Assembly (NCBI RefSeq): GCF_004801395.1
Contig: NZ_SSOA01000001.1
Coordinates: 248,001-312,000 of the forward strand
Reading direction: 5' to 3'
DNA from: Gillisella terrae
GTDB taxonomy: Bacteria; Pseudomonadota; Alphaproteobacteria; Rhizobiales; Rhizobiaceae
Length of the DNA: 64,000 bases
The notes under the pieces were generated by a model. It worked only from the letters and a program-made list of their open reading frames with translations. It made no database searches and had not been told where the DNA came from. The translations under genes and the position numbers were made by a program. Of the stretch, positions 53,241-62,249 are shown one piece after another. Numbering within the stretch: the first letter of the stretch is position 1; the number at the start of each line of letters is the position of its first letter.

Positions 53241-54176
53241 TCAATCGTCGAACAGGCTGGAAACCGAGGCCTCCGCGCTGGTGCGGTCAATGGCTTCACC
53301 CAAAAGCGTTGCTGCACTGACAACACGGATATTGGGGGCTGACAGCACAGCCGTTGTGGGCTGGATGGAATCGGTGATCACCAATTCGCGCAATTTGGAT
53401 GAGGAAACGCGGGCAACCGCGCCGCCAGACAATACGCCATGGGTGATATAGGCGGTGACGCTGTTGGCACTCTGCTTCAAAAGCGCTTCGGCTGCGTTGC
53501 ACAAAGTGCCGCCGGAATCGATGATGTCGTCGATCAGGATGCAATCCTTGCCGGTCACATCGCCAATCACATTCATGACTTCAGATTCGCCTGGGCGGTC
53601 GCGGCGCTTGTCAACAATGGCCAAGAGACAGTCGAGCCGCTTGGCAAGTGAGCGGGCACGGGCAACGCCGCCAACGTCTGGCGAGACCACCATCAGGTTT
53701 TTCAGGTCGTAATGCTGTTTAATGTCGCGGGTCAAAAGCGGTGCGGCATAGAGATTGTCGGTGGGAATATCGAAAAAGCCCTGAATCTGGGCTGCATGGA
53801 GATCCATGGTCATCACGCGGTCGGCACCGGCCTCGGTGATGAGATTGGCCACCAGCTTGGCCGAAATGGGCGTACGAGAGCCCGATTTACGATCCTGACG
53901 GGCATAGCCGAAATAAGGAATAACGGCTGTGATGCGCTTGGCCGAAGACCGGCGGAAGGCATCAATCATGATCAGCAGTTCCATCAGGTGGTCATTGGTG
54001 GGAAAAGAGGTGGGCTGGATGACAAATACATCCTCGCCGCGCACGTTTTCCTGAATTTCCACGAAGATTTCCTGGTCAGCAAAGCGCCGAACGCTGGCCT
54101 TTCCAAGCGGAAGATTGAGATATTTACAGATTGCTTCTGCAAGTTGCCGGTTTGAATTACCTGCGAAGACCTTCAT
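53241..54176 (-). CDS. prs: Ribose-phosphate pyrophosphokinase
   Basis: A 311-residue class I PRPP synthase, producing PRPP for nucleotide, histidine and tryptophan synthesis. [52 protein letters not shown] and the PRPP loop [21 protein letters not shown] are all present. Full length, single gene, with no neighbours of the pathway except apt about 16 kb away. Confidence 0.96.
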   Translation of the reverse strand: MKVFAGNSNRQLAEAICKYLNLPLGKASVRRFADQEIFVEIQENVRGEDVFVIQPTSFPTNDHLMELLIMIDAFRRSSAKRITAVIPYFGYARQDRKSGSRTPISAKLVANLITEAGADRVMTMDLHAAQIQGFFDIPTDNLYAAPLLTRDIKQHYDLKNLMVVSPDVGGVARARSLAKRLDCLLAIVDKRRDRPGESEVMNVIGDVTGKDCILIDDIIDSGGTLCNAAEALLKQSANSVTAYITHGVLSGGAVARVSSSKLRELVITDSIQPTTAVLSAPNIRVVSAATLLGEAIDRTSAEASVSSLFDD

Positions 54177-54391
54177 GTATGTCCGCCTGTTTGCAAGCTG
54201 GCGCTAAAGCTGCGGGACCGTTATTGATCGGGCTTAGCCTTACGCGGCAGATCTAAAACTGTTAGCACGAAGCGAGCGTATTTTCAGTGATACGCGGCGC
54301 TCTCTTGCGGGCTTTTTAGCGCCCTTCGCCTTGAATGCAAGAGGTTTACGCGCTCTTCTGCTGAATTTCGTAAATGGACATGGTTTACGTC

Positions 54392-55324
54392 CTATCCGGC
54401 GCTTTTGGTGCGCCACTCCTGGTAGTCATCCATGGTTTTGGTTGCAATGTTTTGCATGGTCGATGCGGGCACCGATGCCCATGGATCTTTGGCCTTGCCG
54501 GGCACGGTTTCCTGCCCTTGAATACGGTGCAGGCGATTGCCGCTGGCGTCCAGAACATCCCACACATAGACAACCACGGTGCGGCCGCCATCATTATAGG
54601 CCGAGAAATAACCTTTCAGGATATGTTGGGCCGGTTCGGTGCTTGAGTCCCGTAAAACAAGGCCTTTTTCCCGCGCTTCCATGCCAAGCTGACGCGACAG
54701 CGGCATGACCACTTGCGATGGCGCGCCAATGATGGGCAAAAACCGAATGGCGTTAGCGGAGGCTGGATCGGGCGCAAGGGCGGCTTGCTGCGCGCTTTCC
54801 GGGGCAGGGTTTGCTGCCTGCGAAGAGGCTGGGGCCTGCGCCTCCTGACCACCATAAACCGGCGCTTGGCGGGGTTGTGATTGCTCGTTTAAGATGCGGT
54901 GGTTTTCCACAGGCTGGCGAGTGCCACCATGGTGCTGTGAGTGTTCTTGCCAGCCAGGATTGTCGCCCAAGGGTTTGGACGCCACGGGATTGTAGCCGTT
55001 TTGCAAAGCCTGTGCCTGGGCTTCCAGTGAATTTTGGGGCGAAGGTTGCCCATCTTCAATGGGCTGTTGCGGATAGGAATAGCTCGCTTCGGTTTGCCCG
55101 CCCATGGCGCTTGACGAAACGCCCTGATTTTGGACGCCCTGATTTTGGGCGCCCTGATTTTGGGCGATTGCCGTTTGCATGTCGGTTTGGTTCAAAGGGG
55201 CGCTATTGCTGATCGAGCCGCTGGTGCCAACATCCAGCGGTGGCGTCAAGGTATCCGAGACCGTGCAGCCTTGAACCATGCTGAGGGCCGCGATCATGGC
55301 AGGCCCGGAAACGGAATATCTCAT
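54392..55324 (-). CDS. Lipoprotein with pentapeptide repeats and low-complexity middle
   Basis: A 310-residue protein from ATG 55324, with AGGAGG upstream. Signal with lipobox SMVQGC near residue 20 (outer- or inner-membrane anchoring). Residues about 55-70 contain three QNQG(A/V) repeats encoded by 15-bp tandem DNA units. A Gln/Pro/Ala-rich spacer reaches residue about 200, and a more globular C-terminal domain follows (FLPIIGAPSQVVMPLSRQLG..., VVVYVWDVLDASGNRLHRIQG). Function unknown. Confidence 0.75.
   Translation of the reverse strand: MRYSVSGPAMIAALSMVQGCTVSDTLTPPLDVGTSGSISNSAPLNQTDMQTAIAQNQGAQNQGVQNQGVSSSAMGGQTEASYSYPQQPIEDGQPSPQNSLEAQAQALQNGYNPVASKPLGDNPGWQEHSQHHGGTRQPVENHRILNEQSQPRQAPVYGGQEAQAPASSQAANPAPESAQQAALAPDPASANAIRFLPIIGAPSQVVMPLSRQLGMEAREKGLVLRDSSTEPAQHILKGYFSAYNDGGRTVVVYVWDVLDASGNRLHRIQGQETVPGKAKDPWASVPASTMQNIATKTMDDYQEWRTKSAG
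55119..55163 (-). repeat. Three 15-bp tandem repeats within the lipoprotein gene
   Basis: Units ACGCCCTGATTTTGG, the same, and GCGCCCTGATTTTGG, each encoding QNQG(V/A). Prone to slippage without frameshift. Confidence 0.9.
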
Positions 55325-55505
55325 GGCGGCCTCCTGATCGTATTTCCGATTGAAACCAGTGTCCCGCCCGGAAATACGCAAAAACAAACAGCCAGAGATT
55401 TTCCATCATCAAACGAAAGACAGAAATGCTCGGGCAAACAGGGTATCGCGCTTCAGCATCTCGTTATTGTCTTCCGAAATCGTTAAATTCTATCTTAAAT
55501 CGTCA

Positions 55506-56657
55506 TTATTTTACGATCATCTCAAGTGGATGTCGTGATAAGGCCCGTGGTGCGTCCTCAGTGGTGAGGTAGGTGTGGCCAAGGGTCATGGCGATATTGT
55601 GCTCTGAATCCATAATGATCATATGGATGAACAGAGACATATCGGGCAAAATCGGCTGCGGATTGCCGGTGTGGAACATCTGGTGCTCCATCCACGATGG
55701 CGAAAAACGTGCACCAAGCGAGTAGCCGCAGGCATTGAGCCGATGGCGCGTCAGGCCGCGCGCATCCAGCACCCTTGAGTGCGCCTCAAACACATCGCCA
55801 AAGGTATGGCCGGGGCGCATGACCTTTTCAATTTCCTGAATGGCATCATAGCAGGCATCAAACAGCTCAAGGTGGCGGGCCGTTGGCTCACCAATCACCA
55901 CCGTGCGCATCATGGCGGCGTGGTAGTGGGCGAAAGCACCGGCCCATTCCAGTGTCAATTGATCATTGACATCCAGCGTGCGACGACCGGCCTTGTAGCG
56001 GCACAACAGCGCATCCTGGCCGGAGCCAATGATAAATTCATTGGCGGGATAATCGCCGCCACCGGCAAAGACGGCTCCCTGCATTGCGGCCAGAATGGCG
56101 GCCTCATCGGCACCTGGGCCGGTCAGTTGCAAGGCCGCATCCAGTGCGTCGTCGGCAAGCTGTGCTGCTTTCTCAATATAGGCAATTTCCTCAGCGCTTT
56201 TGATCAGCCGCAATTCGCTTACCAGATAGGAGGCATCGACCATCTGGCAAAAGCTCATCAACTGATTGTCGAGCAGGCGGGCGACCCGGCCGGTCATGCC
56301 GTGGGTGTCATATTCCACCCCAATCCGCGCGCCCAAAAGATCGAGATCATTCAGCAGATCTTTCAGATCAATGGTTGGGTCGGCATTGGTGCGGTCCACC
56401 CAGATGTTGATGTTTTGAATATTGGAGGTATGGCGCGCCTGACGCAGATCGGCGGAGCGCGTCAAAAGCGTCATCTCGCCATCGGCCTTGACCACCAGTG
56501 TCTGAAAAAAGCAATAGCCGAAAGTGTCATACCCTGTCAGCCAGTACATGCTCTCCTGCGCGAACAGCAGGACAGCATCCAGCTTTTCAGTGGCCATTCG
56601 AACCTTCAATTGATCCAGGCGCGATGCATATTCTGTTTCAGAAAAGTGTAGCGTCAT
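55506..56657 (-). CDS. M24 family (pita-bread) hydrolase, ectoine-hydrolase/creatinase-like
   Basis: A 383-residue protein with a creatinase N-terminal domain (residues about 10-150) and an M24 catalytic domain. The position of the first metal ligand pair reads LEWAGAFAHYHAAMMRT, where metal-dependent aminopeptidases have D-x-G...SD-x-TRT, so both Asp are replaced. This is as in non-metal members such as creatinase or ectoine hydrolase. Overlaps pgeF by 4 bp, forming an operon with it and the methyltransferase. Substrate unknown. Confidence 0.8.
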   Translation of the reverse strand: MTLHFSETEYASRLDQLKVRMATEKLDAVLLFAQESMYWLTGYDTFGYCFFQTLVVKADGEMTLLTRSADLRQARHTSNIQNINIWVDRTNADPTIDLKDLLNDLDLLGARIGVEYDTHGMTGRVARLLDNQLMSFCQMVDASYLVSELRLIKSAEEIAYIEKAAQLADDALDAALQLTGPGADEAAILAAMQGAVFAGGGDYPANEFIIGSGQDALLCRYKAGRRTLDVNDQLTLEWAGAFAHYHAAMMRTVVIGEPTARHLELFDACYDAIQEIEKVMRPGHTFGDVFEAHSRVLDARGLTRHRLNACGYSLGARFSPSWMEHQMFHTGNPQPILPDMSLFIHMIIMDSEHNIAMTLGHTYLTTEDAPRALSRHPLEMIVK

Positions 56658-57451
56658 GGGGATATCTCCCTGAGGTAAATTGCGGATACCTGACGACCAT
56701 AATCCGGCTCACCAGCATGGGTTGTGCGGCGATAGGAGAAAAAGGACTCCGAATCGCCATAGGTGCAAATCCCTAGCATGTCGGCATGGATTCCGGCACC
56801 CTGCAATCTTTTCACCGTCAGTCCCGGCAGATCAAACATGGCATGGCCGGGCTTGGGCGAGGGGGTGAAAAACGCGCTGTAAGACGCATCATGTGCAAGA
56901 AAGCGCTCCACGAACTCCGGCCCGACCTCGTAGGCTTTGGCGCTGATGGAGGGGCCAAGGGTGGCGACAATGCTATCGCGTTTGGCCCCAAGGGCAATCA
57001 TGGCATTGATGGTGTTTTCCAACACGCCGGTCAAAGCACCTTTCCATCCGGCGTGGGCGGCACCAATCACCCGATGGGCTGGATCGGCAAACAGGATCGG
57101 CCCGCAATCGGCCGATAAAACGCCGAGTGCCAGACCCGGCGTCGCTGTTACCATGGCATCCACCTGCGGGCGATTGTCGCCAAGCGGCGCTGTCACCGTG
57201 ATAACATCGGGCGAATGCACCTGATGTACTGTGGCCAGATGCGATGCATCAATATCAAACCAGCGCGCAACGCGGTTGCGGTTTTCAAGCACATGCTCTC
57301 GATTGTCATGAGAGCCAAGGCCAACGTTCAGACCCTGATAAATACCTTTTGAGACCCCGCCTGCGCGGGTGAAAAAGCCATGAGCAATGCCAGCACTCAC
57401 ACCTTTGGCAAGCAGGGGGCTTTGCAGCGGCTGAGGAACGGAGTTGGACAT
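56654..57451 (-). CDS. pgeF: Peptidoglycan editing factor / laccase-domain protein (YfiH)
   Basis: A 265-residue protein from ATG 57451 (MSNSVPQPLQSPLL), AAGG upstream. The family core is present: HGFFTRAGGVS, VHQVHSPDV, LSADCGPILFADP and GAAHAGWKGAL hold the metal-binding His and Cys. PgeF removes misincorporated L-Ser from peptidoglycan precursors (established in E. coli). Lies 13 bp after the MidA-like gene, in one operon with it and with the M24 gene. Confidence 0.92.
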   Translation of the reverse strand: MSNSVPQPLQSPLLAKGVSAGIAHGFFTRAGGVSKGIYQGLNVGLGSHDNREHVLENRNRVARWFDIDASHLATVHQVHSPDVITVTAPLGDNRPQVDAMVTATPGLALGVLSADCGPILFADPAHRVIGAAHAGWKGALTGVLENTINAMIALGAKRDSIVATLGPSISAKAYEVGPEFVERFLAHDASYSAFFTPSPKPGHAMFDLPGLTVKRLQGAGIHADMLGICTYGDSESFFSYRRTTHAGEPDYGRQVSAIYLREISP

Positions 57452-57464
57452 GGCTGCAACCTTA

Positions 57465-58565
57465 TCAATGGAGGGGACGAAAGGGGGGCAAAGACAGGGC
57501 CGGGGTGGAGACGGCCAAAACCTTGAACAACTCGCCCATTCTGCCTTCGCCGTCACCCGCCAATCGGGTGACGGCTTCTGTCAGCATCAATTGGGTGGCG
57601 GCGTCCTTGCCACGTCCCAGCACGCCAGCGCGATCGGCAATGCCGAGGCCGAGCAAAAAATCACCCTGACGCATACAGCCGGTGACCGAGACGCCGTTGC
57701 TCATCGCGGTGCGGGCCAGATCTTCAAAATCGACATGGCTGGTCAGATCGGCAATGCCCGGATGGGCCAGTGGCGGATCGTAATCATGGGCGCGCACCGC
57801 CTGCAATGTGTCGCCAAAGCCGGTTGCCATATGGCCATAATCAATAATCAGGGCGGTGCCGCCTTCCTGACCAAGGCGGTGGCAAAGGCCTTCCATCACG
57901 GCACGACGCGCAGGTGAGAATTCATAGATCGTACCGTCCGGCGCGCGTTCGGCTCCTTCCGGCAGGAAGGATGGATCGAGAACGGCGGTGCCAAGGGCGA
58001 AAACCAATTCATCGTCATGGTCGAGGCCGATAACCCGCTCGACAAAATGCGGGCCTGCCTTGACGAACTGCCGGATGGGAATGGCATCAAACAGCTCATT
58101 GGCAACCACCAGCGTGAAGCCTGCGGGTGCATCTTCCAGCGTGTCATGCCAGGAGATTTTTTCAATATGGGCGGCAAGGGTGTTTTGTTGCACCTGCCGC
58201 AGGCGTTCGCTGGTTTCAATCATGTGCACGCTGGTGTCGCGGTACATATCGGGGGCGAGTTTCGCAATCACCCGCAACATATCACTCATCATCGTGCCGC
58301 GTCCGGGGCCAAATTCAACCAGCCGCACCGGGTTGGGCAGGCCGTGGCATTTCCATGTGTGCACCATAAAGGCGGCAATCATCTCACCAAAAATCTGGCT
58401 GATTTCAGGTGCGGTGGTGAAATCTCCCTTCGCGCCAAAAGGCTCGCGGGTTTTATAATAGCCAAATTCCGGATCGGCCAGACAGAGCGCAAAATAATCA
58501 CTGACGCTCATGGGACCATTCAGGTGGATCAGCCTTTTGATCTTGTCACCGAGTGGAGTACTCAT
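57465..58565 (-). CDS. SAM-dependent methyltransferase, MidA/NDUFAF7 family
   Basis: A 366-residue methyltransferase. ATG 58565 (MSTPLGDKIKRLI). The family block GPMSVSDYFALCLADPEFGYYKTREPFGAKGDFTTAPEISQIFGEM and SAM motif I VEFGPGRGTMMSDML are diagnostic. The mitochondrial homolog methylates an arginine of complex I subunit NDUFS2 (established), and a like role on bacterial NuoD is inferred. First gene of the MidA-pgeF-M24 operon; lgt lies just upstream in the same direction, separated by a repeat element. Confidence 0.92.
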   Translation of the reverse strand: MSTPLGDKIKRLIHLNGPMSVSDYFALCLADPEFGYYKTREPFGAKGDFTTAPEISQIFGEMIAAFMVHTWKCHGLPNPVRLVEFGPGRGTMMSDMLRVIAKLAPDMYRDTSVHMIETSERLRQVQQNTLAAHIEKISWHDTLEDAPAGFTLVVANELFDAIPIRQFVKAGPHFVERVIGLDHDDELVFALGTAVLDPSFLPEGAERAPDGTIYEFSPARRAVMEGLCHRLGQEGGTALIIDYGHMATGFGDTLQAVRAHDYDPPLAHPGIADLTSHVDFEDLARTAMSNGVSVTGCMRQGDFLLGLGIADRAGVLGRGKDAATQLMLTEAVTRLAGDGEGRMGELFKVLAVSTPALSLPPFRPLH

Positions 58566-58595
58566 ACGTGATAGGCCCCTGTTCATTGTTGGGGT

Positions 58596-58697
58596 CTACG
58601 GCACTGCGCGTTTTAAACCTCGCGCAAAGGAGGCCGTAGCACTCTAAATATGATGCATAATCTTTCCTCAAACCCTTCAGGGTTTCAGGCTTTATGC
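58596..58697 (+). repeat. RIME-like double-palindrome overlapping the lgt 3' end
   Basis: First palindrome CTACGGC...GGCCGTAG (58596-58639), second GCATAAT...CCTCAAACCC/GGGTTTCAGG...TTTATGC (58654-58697). Its end supplies the last codon and the TAA stop of lgt. Confidence 0.8.
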
Positions 58698-59537
58698 CGG
58701 TGTCGCGGTTTGCGCGCGCCATATTGCCCACAAGCCAAGCGCAAACATTGGCATGGACAAAACCATGCCCATGGTGAGCCAACCGCCCGCCAGATAGCCC
58801 AGTTGCACATCTGGCTCGCGGAAAAACTCAACGAAAATTCTGGCCAGAGAATAGCCACAGATGAAAACGCCGCTGATGGTGCCCGATTTCTTCAGTGCCG
58901 ATGTTGTGCGACCCAGAACTTGCACGAGGATGAACAGCACAATTCCTTCAAGCGCTGCTTCATAAAGCTGGCTGGGGTGACGGGTAAAAGGCCCGCCGGT
59001 TGGAAATTGCATGGCCCAGGCCACATCGCTGACGCGGCCCCAAAGCTCGCCATTGATGAAGTTGGCGATGCGGCCAAAGAACAGGCCGATGGGAGCAACG
59101 CAGGCCACCACATCAAACAGCATCCACACAGGCAGGCCGTTTCGGCGCGCAAATATGATCATGGCAAGGGTGGCACCGGTGAGGCCGCCATGGAAAGACA
59201 TGCCGCCGCGCCAGATCTCAAGGGCGACCATGGGATTGGCCAGTACCGGATCGAGATCGTAAAACAGAATATAGCCAATGCGGCCACCCAGCACGATGCC
59301 AAGCGCTGCCCAGACCAGAAAGTCATCAAGGTGCTTTTCGGTGATCGGCGTGTAATTGTTTGGCCAAAGCCGTGGCGTGTTGATCATGCGCCGCGCCAGC
59401 CACCAGCCGAGCAGAATGCCGGTGACATAGGCAAGACCATACCAGCGGATCGCCAGCGGCCCGATGCTGATCGCAATCGGGTCAATTTGAGGATAAGGTA
59501 GCTCGGTGAAAAGGCTTAGCGCTGTATTCAAGGACAT
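58692..59537 (-). CDS. lgt: Phosphatidylglycerol-prolipoprotein diacylglyceryl transferase
   Basis: A 281-residue, seven-helix membrane enzyme for the first step of lipoprotein maturation. ATG 59537 (MSLNTALSLFTELPYPQIDPIAISIG); upstream frame is unsupported. HGGLTGATLAM and GRIANFINGELWGR (the Lgt signature with the essential Arg, Asn and Glu) and RHPSQLYEAALEG are intact. GGEREGA-type spacing is not needed, as GTGAGAGA serves as ribosome site. Its 3' end lies inside a repeat element. Confidence 0.95.
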   Translation of the reverse strand: MSLNTALSLFTELPYPQIDPIAISIGPLAIRWYGLAYVTGILLGWWLARRMINTPRLWPNNYTPITEKHLDDFLVWAALGIVLGGRIGYILFYDLDPVLANPMVALEIWRGGMSFHGGLTGATLAMIIFARRNGLPVWMLFDVVACVAPIGLFFGRIANFINGELWGRVSDVAWAMQFPTGGPFTRHPSQLYEAALEGIVLFILVQVLGRTTSALKKSGTISGVFICGYSLARIFVEFFREPDVQLGYLAGGWLTMGMVLSMPMFALGLWAIWRAQTATPA

Positions 59538-59730
59538 TCTCTCACTGTTTGCCCGGAAAATGGCGGGCGGCCTTTGCACCGTCAAGGTGATTCTGGGGTT
59601 AATGATGGCAGAAGCCACGTTTGTCAGGGGAATTTTGTCTTGCAAGCCGCGTTGCGAATGCCTACCTGCATAAATATCGAGTTTGGATGCCCAGGACGGG
59701 CATAACCCTATGGCCAGATGGAGCGCGATA

Positions 59731-59991
59731 ATGAGCACCGGAACCAATCGTATCATGGACGAATTTGCAAAGCTGATGACCGATGCGGCTGGCGCTGCCC
59801 AAGGTGTGCGCCGCGAGGCCGAGACCGCCTTTCATGCGCAGGCCGAGCGCTGGCTCAACAGTCTGGATGTGGTGCGCCGCGAAGAGTTTGATGTGGTGCG
59901 CGAGATGGCGCTGAAGGCGTTGGACGAAAACGAGGCTCTGCGCGCCAAAATCGAAGCGCTGGAAGCCAAGCTGTCGGGTGATGGCAAGTAA
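59731..59991 (+). CDS. UbiK/BMFP family accessory factor
   Basis: An 86-residue, highly helical protein matching the BMFP/UbiK family: DEFAKLMTDAAGAAQGVRREAETAFHAQAERWLNSLDVVRREEFDVVREMALKALDENEALRAKIEALEAKL. A membrane-fusogenic amphipathic helix is followed by a C-terminal coiled coil. UbiK assists aerobic ubiquinone synthesis in gammaproteobacteria (established); the role here is inferred. GGAG lies upstream. Divergent from lgt; a strong terminator follows. Confidence 0.88.
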   Translation: MSTGTNRIMDEFAKLMTDAAGAAQGVRREAETAFHAQAERWLNSLDVVRREEFDVVREMALKALDENEALRAKIEALEAKLSGDGK

Positions 59992-60065
59992 CGAGTTACG
60001 GAAGATTGGATTAGATTCCTGTTTTTCCGTAGTATTTCGTGCAAATCATTAATGACGCAATAGAG

Positions 60066-60095
60066 CGGCTGCGCGGGAGTGCAGCCGTTTTTTTT
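60066..60095 (+). terminator. Terminator of the UbiK-like gene
   Basis: CGGCTGC/GCAGCCG stem with an 8-base loop followed by eight T residues. Confidence 0.93.
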
Positions 60096-60473
60096 ATGCT
60101 CTAAGCTTTCGATTTTACAGCGGCTTTTGGCTTATGCTTAATGATTGGTTACGTTTTTTTTCCACATGTGGATAGTGCCAAAAAACACAATGGCCAGAGT
60201 CAGTTAAGCCCCGGTTCTGAGAGATGAAAACAAGCGCTGTCCACAGCAACGGTTGTGAAAAGCGCTCGGTGGGGCTGGTTTGAGACTCCCGCCGTTATAC
60301 ACTGATTTTAAATGATGATTCGAAACGACCCGGCAAGTTTCGGGCAGGGTGCCACAAGCACTCTGGGGGTATTGGGTATCATTCGAAATGTGTTTCCGGT
60401 GGATGCGTGGCGTTTTGACGAGGGGGTATCCTTTTGTCTGCGGTTCAAGCGTTCCCGGCTGAAAAGGTGCGGC
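60096..60473. other. Intergenic region upstream of the YbjN gene
   Basis: About 380 bp with no gene. The frame of the YbjN gene stays open back to 60312, but its family-like part begins at 60474. No strong palindrome or recognised promoter was found; the promoter of the YbjN-proC-csaA operon presumably lies here. Confidence 0.6.
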
Positions 60474-60974
60474 ATGACCCTTATGGAATTGCAAATGGAA
60501 CGTCAGTCCAACCCGGTTGATATGATCGAGTTTGTGGCTTCAAATAATGACTGGTCGTTCGAGCGGTCATGTGAAGATGAAATTGCCATGACGGTAAACG
60601 GCCGTTGGGCAGCCTATCAGGTATCGTTTTCCTGGATGGAAGAATGCGAGTCCCTGCATCTCGCCTGCGCGTTTGATCTGCGCGTGCCTGATGCCAAGGT
60701 CAATGAGATCATCCGTCTGCTGTCGCGCATCAACGGGCAGGTGATGATGGGCCATTTTGATTTGTGGAAGCAGGAAGATGTGGTGATTTTCCGCCAGTCC
60801 CTGCTGTTGGCCGGTGGCGCAGAACCCACCAATCAGCAAGTTGAAGTGCTGCTCTCCAGCGCGGTTGAAGCGTGTGAAGCTTATTATGAGGCTTTCCAAT
60901 ACGTCATCTGGTCTGGGCTGGATGCAAAAGCTGCCATGGACGTTGTGCTGTTTACCACGGTTGGGGAAGCCTGA
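60474..60974 (+). CDS. YbjN domain-containing protein
   Basis: A 166-residue protein from ATG 60474 (MTLMELQMERQSNPVDMIEF), AAAAGG upstream. YbjN-type alternating strand-helix pattern: NDWSFERSCEDEIAMTVNGRWAAYQVSFSWMEECESLHLACAFDLRVP and GHFDLWKQEDVVIFRQSLLL. YbjN relates to type III secretion chaperones in fold. In alphaproteobacteria it commonly precedes proC (context match). Ends 2 bp before proC, same operon. Function unknown. Confidence 0.88.
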   Translation: MTLMELQMERQSNPVDMIEFVASNNDWSFERSCEDEIAMTVNGRWAAYQVSFSWMEECESLHLACAFDLRVPDAKVNEIIRLLSRINGQVMMGHFDLWKQEDVVIFRQSLLLAGGAEPTNQQVEVLLSSAVEACEAYYEAFQYVIWSGLDAKAAMDVVLFTTVGEA

Positions 60975-60976
60975 GA

Positions 60977-61783
60977 ATGAGCGGTTTGATTGCTTTGGTG
61001 GGTGCGGGCAATATGGGCGGTGCCATGCTGTCCGGCTGGCTCAAGAATGGTGTTGATCCATCCTCTATTCTTGTCATCGATCCCGGTGCCAATGATGCCG
61101 CCAAAGCGCGCTTTCAAGAGGCAGGCGTGCAGCATGTGACTGAGGCACCTGTAAACACAACAGTGTCACTGTTGTTTCTGGCCGTCAAACCTCAGATCAT
61201 GGCAGCGGCGCTGCCATCGCTGAAAAATCTGGTGGGCAGCGATACCGTTGTGGTCTCGGTTGCTGCTGGCAAGACGCTTGCCTTTATGGAAAGCCATCTG
61301 GGAGCTGTGGCCATGGTGCGGGCCATGCCCAACACGCCAGCTATGGTGGGGCGCGGCATTACCGGTGCTTACGCCAACGGGCTTGTCAGCGAGGCGCAGC
61401 GCGCCACTGTGCACGACCTTTTGAAAGTCAGCGGCCCGGTGGAATGGGTTGCCAGTGAGAGCGATATTGATGCTGTCACGGCTGTTTCCGGCAGTGGACC
61501 TGCCTATGTGTTCTATCTGGTTGAATGCATGGCGGAAGCGGGTCGCAAGGCCGGTTTGCCTGCGGATCTTGCCATGCGGCTTGCGCGTGAAACGGTTGCC
61601 GGTGCGGGTGAGCTCTTGCATCAATCCTCTGACGATGCCGCGACGTTGCGCAAAAACGTCACCTCGCCGGGTGGCACAACAGCAGCAGCACTTTCGGTAT
61701 TGATGGCGGATGATGCGATGCAGCCTCTGTTTGATGCGGCGATTGCGGCGGCAAAGACCCGCGCAGAGGAGCTGGCATCGTGA
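60977..61783 (+). CDS. proC: Pyrroline-5-carboxylate reductase
   Basis: A 268-residue enzyme of proline synthesis, reducing P5C with NAD(P)H. Rossmann motif VGAGNMGGAMLSGWL, then LAVKPQIMAAALP, VRAMPNTPAMVGRGITG, the catalytic block AVSGSGPAYVFYLVECM, and LLHQSSDDAATLRKNVTSPGGTTAAAL near the C-terminus. Complete. Overlaps the csaA-like gene by 4 bp (GTGA). Confidence 0.96.
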   Translation: MSGLIALVGAGNMGGAMLSGWLKNGVDPSSILVIDPGANDAAKARFQEAGVQHVTEAPVNTTVSLLFLAVKPQIMAAALPSLKNLVGSDTVVVSVAAGKTLAFMESHLGAVAMVRAMPNTPAMVGRGITGAYANGLVSEAQRATVHDLLKVSGPVEWVASESDIDAVTAVSGSGPAYVFYLVECMAEAGRKAGLPADLAMRLARETVAGAGELLHQSSDDAATLRKNVTSPGGTTAAALSVLMADDAMQPLFDAAIAAAKTRAEELAS

Positions 61784-62139
61784 GTGGTGATGAGAAAATC
61801 TCTGCCGAGATCACCTATGGTGACTTTGAAAAGGTCGATATTCGTGTCGGTACGATCATCGAGGCAGAGGATTTTCCACAGGCGCGCAAACCAGCCTATA
61901 AGCTCAAAATCGATTTTGGTGCCGAGATCGGCATCAAGCGTTCATCGGCGCAGATTACCGTCCATTACACGCCGGAAAGCCTGATTGGCCGCCAAGTGCT
62001 GGGCGTGGTGAATTTTCCGCCGCGCCAGATTGGCCCGGTGCGCTCCGAAGTTCTCACCCTCGGCTTTGAGGATGAGAATGGAGCGATTGTTCTGGCCTCG
62101 GTTGAGCAGGGTGTTCCGAACGGCAAAAAGATGATGTGA
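61780..62139 (+). CDS. csaA: tRNA-binding protein of the CsaA family
   Basis: A 119-residue OB-fold protein; DIRVGTIIEAEDFPQARKPAYKLKIDFGAEIGIKRSSAQITVHYTPESLIGRQVLGVVNFPPRQIGPVRSEVLTLGF is the CsaA pattern with the KRSSAQI segment. Proposed export-related chaperone that binds tRNA (family knowledge). GTG start at 61780 overlaps the proC stop. A RIME-like element begins 2 bp after the stop. Confidence 0.93.
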   Translation: MSGDEKISAEITYGDFEKVDIRVGTIIEAEDFPQARKPAYKLKIDFGAEIGIKRSSAQITVHYTPESLIGRQVLGVVNFPPRQIGPVRSEVLTLGFEDENGAIVLASVEQGVPNGKKMM

Positions 62140-62141
62140 GC

Positions 62142-62245
62142 CTACAGCGCCTCTCACCAAATATGGCGACAAAGGACGCTGTAACACTCTAAATCTGCTG
62201 CATAATTTTCACCTTAAATCCACTCCGATTTAAGGAATTATGCAG
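62142..62245 (+). repeat. RIME-like double-palindrome element (best copy)
   Basis: First palindrome TACAGCG/CGCTGTA (62143-62183), second CTGCATAATT...CCTTAAATC/GATTTAAGG AATTATGCAG (62198-62245), with perfect inner and outer arms. It fills almost the whole space between the convergent csaA and DUF1349 genes. Confidence 0.88.
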
Positions 62246-62249
62246 TCGT

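Noticed and set aside
55119-55163. 15-bp repeats as an iteron origin
   Set aside because: They are in frame inside a lipoprotein gene and encode a peptide repeat; no replication gene is near.
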